A stretch of 64,000 nucleotides of DNA from Petunia secreta (lineage: Eukaryota; Streptophyta; Magnoliopsida; Solanales; Solanaceae), in the NCBI GenBank assembly GCA_029990175.1, contig JARKIP010000017.1:11116001-11180000 (forward strand), in the 5' to 3' direction. A program made the translations under genes and the position numbers. Under the pieces are notes generated by a model that saw only the letters and a list, made by a program, of their open reading frames with translations, ran no database searches and was not told where the DNA came from. Below are positions 59,724-64,000 of this stretch, piece by piece (positions within the stretch are counted from its first letter, which is position 1; every line of letters starts with the position of its first letter).

Positions 59724-60838
59724 ATGATAAGAGGTTCTTACTTTTTAGTTTTCAATGTTAGCGGTGCTAATAATGCTAACTTTCGAATGAACTTTAGGTC
59801 AGCTTTAAACTATCACAAACCTTGCCATGTTTTCCTCCTGGAAATACATGGATGATCATGCTAGAATTAAGGATGATTTTAACTTTACTGGAATGGTAGA
59901 GGCTCATGTGACATATCGTACTAGTGACATTGTTATTCTCTGGGATAACAACATTATTAATGTGTTGGATGTGCATATGAGTAACCAGGAAATACATGTA
60001 ATGGTTAAGGTACTACCTAATACTAATACTTTTTTGTTCTCCCATTTATGCTAGTAACCTAGCTAACTTTGCTTTGGAACAATATTATTTATATGAATAA
60101 AACATATAATACACGTGGGATAATAAGAGGCGACTTTAATGAAATCCTATGTTCAAATGATAAATGGGGTAGGCATCCTTTAAATAATAATAGAGGTGTT
60201 TCTTTTCGTGCTTGTCTTAATACTTTTAATCTTCAGGATTTAGGTTACAAAGGTAGTGAATATACTTGGAAAAATAAGCAAACTTCTGGAAATTTAATCC
60301 TTGAATGGCTAGACAGATGTTTTGCGAATGATGACTGGATAAAATTGTTCCCTAATGCCCTTATAACTCATGTTCCCTCTACTCACTCTGATCATGCACC
60401 TTTGTTTCTTCAGCTCCATAAACATCATATTAGCACTAGTAAAAAACCCTTTAGGTTTGAAAGGATGTATTATAACCATCCTGACTTAATTAATATTGTA
60501 TCAAATGCTTGAAATTGTACTTCTGATCTCCAATAAGCTATAAAAATTTTCCAACTCAATTTTATGGATTCGAATAAAGAATACTTTGGTAATATTTTTA
60601 AACAAAAGAAAATTCTGACGTCAAGGCTTCAAGGAATTCAAAAATCTCAAAGATACCCTACTAGCCTATTTCTCCAACAATTAGACATAAAATATCAATT
60701 AGATTTTAATAATATCCTTTAAAATGAAGAAGACTTCTAGAAAATGAAAATTCATATAATTTGGCTATTGGAAGGAGATGCTAATAATAGTTTCTTTTAT
60801 GTCACAACTCTTAATAGACGTGGAAAAAACCATACAGC
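59724..60838 (+). pseudogene. LINE ORF2: endonuclease and start of reverse transcriptase, truncated
   Basis: ORF2 of L1 LINEs nicks target DNA and copies the RNA at the nick. The ATG at 59,724 opens SYFLVFNVSGANNANFRMNF and then HKPCHVFLLEIHG, the first endonuclease blocks. After frameshifts come GDFNEILCSNDKWG (60,130-60,172), LDRCFANDDW and the terminal catalytic STHSDHAPLFLQL (60,380-60,417). That is the apurinic-type endonuclease signature. Decayed sequence then leads to LLEGDANNSFFYVTTLNRRG (60,765-60,825), the region just before the reverse transcriptase fingers. Similarity stops at 60,838, and no catalytic YxDD is present. Stops and frameshifts are many. Confidence 0.85.
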
Positions 60839-61085
60839 CTATTTCTCGAACTTAGGCATGGTGTAAGTGGGATTCGAACCAGGGACTAGCTCTAATACCA
60901 AACATTAAGATCGAAATGCAACCATTTCTACCAAAAGATTAAGCTGATAGTAGAGGCGCAACCCATCTCTTATATGTCCCTATTCCAGCAGGAACGACTT
61001 AATATGGGCCGTGTGCTGGATCGAACCCGGTCCACACCCCCACCTAGGCCAACCCGAGACATATCCCTTTTTTGGGGTTGGACCA
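60839..61085 (-). repeat. Repeat with tRNA-promoter-like B boxes
   Basis: On the minus strand, GGTTCGAATCC (plus 60,870-60,880) is a perfect tRNA T-arm/B-box. It is preceded by GGTATTAGAGCT, like the initiator-Met primer sequence. A second box, GGGTTCGATCC, lies at plus 61,018-61,029. The sequence replaces the LINE at 60,839. It may be a SINE-like or other dispersed repeat; I could not fix its ends. Confidence 0.4.
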
Positions 61086-62060
61086 ACTTTGGGCGTACAT
61101 CAATTTCAACAAACCTTATATGTACTTATGAACTTGTAGTTAAATGACTTGCATGAATACATTTTTTAATTTTGATATGCAAGTTATTGACCCACTATTG
61201 ACACAAACTATAACATTGTTATATACGGTATTAGATGACATAAATGAACTGTGATTGGAAAACTAATTTTACTTTTATACTCGTAGGATTATGAGTAATT
61301 AAAAAATATGATTTCTACCGGTGTTCGGGTGTGTGGGTCCATGATTGACTTTCGGTTTGAATATTTAACCCATTTCTCTTGAAATTATGGAAATTAGTTA
61401 GATAGCTTAAATTGATTATATTATTTATTATTTTGTATAAAGTGGACTCTTTTGTAGGATTTTAAATATGAAAGGCGATTATGGACTAGTTAAATATCTT
61501 ATGGCCGAGGTAGGTGATTTTATCACTTTTGTTTTATGGATTCTTCTACATTAAAATTTTTATGTATGTTTCTTTGCATTCATAGCTGCCACGGGTATAC
61601 TTCTTATGTCATTTTCTGAAAATGAAATTGTTCCCTTAATACTTGGTATTCACGACGAGTTGCAAACATACTTAGATTGTATATTTGTTACTAAACCTGG
61701 TTGAGCATACATTTTGTTATGGCTTTGTCTTATATTGTTTTACCAAGAATTTGATCATGTATTGATGCATATGGTGTGGTTATGGGTATGTAGAGTCACA
61801 CACTGTATTATATTTTGGCATGTGAACTCATGAATCGATTCTCTATTTGAGCGCGTGGACTCACGGCTCAGTTATATTTGGTGTGCGGTCTCATGCACCA
61901 CTATTATGTATTCGACATGTGGACTCATAACCTTATTTTGCAATGACTATAATTTGGGTGTGTACTCACACACCAGTATTATGTTTTGGGCATATAGACT
62001 AATGACCCGGTTTTGGTTGTAACTTTATATGCACACATCATATATTATTTATCTATTCAG
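61086..62060 (+). repeat. Degenerate LTR-like sequence with ~41 bp minisatellite
   Basis: No gene. Between 61,790 and 62,020 a motif of the type CATGTGGACTCATGACC recurs about six times at roughly 40 bp spacing, strongly diverged. Such motifs are known in LTRs of plant chromoviruses, so this is probably an old LTR fragment. Boundaries are not visible. Confidence 0.4.
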
Positions 62061-62339
62061 GTGATGATTTTAAAGAGGAGTGAAAGTAATTGAGTTGAAA
62101 ACTATTTGAAAATAGTACAAAAACAACAACAAGAAGTCCAGTGTTATCCCACCATAGATGGAAGGAACGCCTTCGCTCCTCAATCGCGCGACAAGTAGGG
62201 TCCTAGACCAAAATATGTCGAAACAAAAAGATAAAACAAGAAACAGATAGGGAGTGATTCCTTCGCTAGCTAGATACTTCAAAGAATAGATATACTGGCT
62301 AGGGAGTTAGAAAACTAATAGCTAATTGAACAGATAGCC
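62061..62339. other. Unassigned sequence
   Basis: No gene. The stretch AACAACAACAAGAAGTCCAG near 62,125 resembles in wording the tail of a common solanaceous SINE-like repeat, but I cannot support a call. Confidence 0.25.
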
Positions 62340-63600
62340 AAAACACATATAAGTCAATGCATACAGTCACATACAGCCAACAAACTCATGTAATGAAATG
62401 AAATATGATGCAATGAGTCACATGTGCCCAAATAAAAGGAGCAAAATCCTCCTACTTTGGAAATGAATGAAATATGGTACAATAAGTTCTCATATGCCTA
62501 AATGAATTGAGCGGAATCCTCCTACCCTCAATATGATATAGCATGTATAGAGTAGAATCCTCCTACTCCTGGGGCAGAATCCACCTACCCCTAATATGAC
62601 ATCGCAACCCACAATAAGAGAATACTGAAAGAAAATATATTTGGCAGCTAATCACATAAAGAAATCCTCCTACCTCTAATATGACATCACAACCCACAAT
62701 AAGAGAATACAGAAAGAAAATGTATTTTGCATCCAATCACATAAAGAACACGTGACTAGGATAACCATAGGCCAAAGGTCGTCAAAGAAATGGATATTAT
62801 TACTTACCTCAATACTAGGGTCAATTAAGCTACTGAACAATCATATTCCCTATTGGAAGCTTCTAAGAACTATCCCTTTCTGAACCAAGCAAGAATACTG
62901 CACATTTTAGTGCTCACAAAAAGAATATTTAACTAGTATTTGGAAAAAGAAAGGTAATTACTAAATTTCTCATAGGCCTAGCTTAGCCGAATACCCATAA
63001 ACGATATGTTTCTAGTCTCCTCAAAATCCAATGATATCAATTATGCTATTGGATTACAATTCTGTGGTCAATTCACCCCATCACCCTAATTTTATAAGTC
63101 TAGGGTTCTAACCCAACACTTTCAAGTAAAAATTTCAAAAATTCCCCCAACCCAAACCTCTAATTAACACTAAAGAAAGGTTTAGGAATGTTACCTTGAT
63201 AATTGGAGTGATATGGTACCTTGAATTCGCCTTATACTAACCTTATTTTGGAGGATTATGATGAAATATGAAGTTTGCCAACCTCTAGGGTCTATTCATA
63301 CCCTTATATAGCGGTATTGCGCTCAACAATCCCTTTCCCGACTCTTTCCATAGAGATCGCGTGCTTTCGCATAGAAGAAAATTTTTCCTAAGCGCTAACG
63401 CGCCCAAGTAGGCACTATTGCTTGGCTCTAGGCAACAACATAGGCTAGTGCTGCAATTTGGGTTTGAATGGGACCTTACGATGCTCAGAATTACTCCAAA
63501 CTTTGCACGCAAGTTATAATACACATATATATGACCTACTCGTGAACTCAGATATCGAAACGAATCCACGATACTCAAGACGATGGTTAAAATAGAAGGA
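62340..63600 (-). repeat. Reversed, diverged relative of the LTR at 27,019-29,272
   Basis: In reverse complement this shows the same succession as that LTR: a TCATTTCATTTCATT-like stretch, repeated GGAGGATTCTGCTC motifs (62,430-62,700; compare 28,340-28,535), and the segment AATATCCATTTCTTTG...GGCC (62,770-62,800; compare 28,053-28,083). The order is inverted as expected for opposite orientation. Near 63,290-63,430 it has GCGCTAACGCGCCC-type sequence. It is probably a solo or truncated LTR of a sister family. Confidence 0.6.
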
Positions 63601-63646
63601 GAAAAGCTTTATTTTCGTAACATATGCATAAACTATCTTCGAGGTT

Positions 63647-64000
63647 AAACAATGGTTCTGAGAGCCTATCAAGGACTTCCTCAAGAGCTTTCAATCAGAG
63701 AGAAAGGAATTTTCAATGATGGATGACAATTTGGCAATCATGGCGTTCGAAAAGAACATCAATGTCAGCAACTCTGAAGCTGCTGCCGAGCTGAAAAAGG
63801 AAGTTCAGCAATGGCAAGCTCAAACATGGGATGAGTTGCACGATAGAGCTACTGCCAATGTAAGACTGGAGGAAGCAGAAAGGAGAGTAGCTGGCCGAGG
63901 CTCTAGTTATAGAAATCGCCCCGAGTCTTCACGATGCGCCGAAGCGCCACATGGAAACTCGAAGGGTCGATATGACCCCTACAACTCACAAAAGCAACAC
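63647..64000 (+). pseudogene. Ty3/gypsy-type gag fragment running off the window
   Basis: 118 codons open to the window edge except for one TGA at 63,659-63,661. It contains a helix with KEFSMMDDNLAIMAFEKNI, then ELKKEVQQWQAQTWDELHDR and VRLEEAERRVAGRG, ending in an Arg/Ser-rich linker (SSYRNRPESSR). This is the pattern of the C-terminal part of a plant Ty3/gypsy gag, just before the nucleocapsid. The lineage is uncertain; Tat-related is possible. Confidence 0.6.

Noticed and set aside
60870..60880. tRNA gene on the minus strand
   Set aside because: Only the B box is present; no cloverleaf with acceptor and anticodon stems can be drawn around it.
1..64000. Any host plant gene
   Set aside because: No exon-like frame outside transposable elements shows a known plant protein domain.

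Overview
This window looks like intergenic heterochromatin of a flowering plant. I see no host gene in it. Almost every base that can be assigned belongs to a retrotransposon or to one miniature inverted-repeat element. The families (Ogre/Tat with 4 kb LTRs, Athila, chromovirus-type Ty3/gypsy, L1-type LINE, Stowaway-like MITE) are typical of large eudicot genomes. The wording of several LTRs and gag relics resembles Solanaceae repeats, but that is recollection and not a search result.

Layout, left to right. (1) 1-29,272 is a degenerate Ty3/gypsy host element on the + strand: a gag relic at 430-1290, a reversed integrase fragment at 2559-2879, and a 3' LTR at 27,019-29,272. (2) Inside it, 3,679-26,980 is a giant Ogre-like element with 4.19 and 4.17 kb LTRs, flanking CTCAT/CTCGT, a repeat-rich leader, a reduced gag, no recognisable pol, and three tandem arrays before the polypurine tract. 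(3) Inside that, 11,384-18,815 is a chromovirus with flanking GGATC, complete in domain order but full of stop codons. (4) An L1-type LINE starts at or before 29,273 and resumes at 50,709 and at 59,296. It is split by an Athila element on the minus strand (29,485-50,708, TSD TACCA), by a 226 bp Stowaway-like MITE (50,898-51,123), and by a young gag-only LTR element (52,798-59,295, TSD CCTCA). (5) The Athila element is itself split inside its third ORF by a deleted Ogre-like element (32,822-41,622, flanking CCAGC/CCAGT). (6) 60,839-64,000 holds a tRNA-promoter-like repeat, degenerate LTR sequence, a reversed relative of the LTR at 27,019-29,272, and a gag fragment running off the window.

The main find is the element at 52,798-59,295. 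Its LTRs differ by only about eight substitutions and one single-base indel in roughly 798 bp. It carries one uninterrupted frame of 1,294 codons from ATG 54,853 to 58,737. This frame encodes gag, a zinc knuckle and a retroviral-type protease, then about 470 residues that match none of reverse transcriptase, RNase H or integrase, then the tail of a chromovirus polyprotein that continues into the 3' LTR. The chromovirus at 11,384-18,815 shares its gag, protease, tail, primer site and tract, so it represents the kind of autonomous partner that could mobilise it. Every other protein-coding copy here is broken, mostly by stop codons that look like C-to-T or G-to-A changes.
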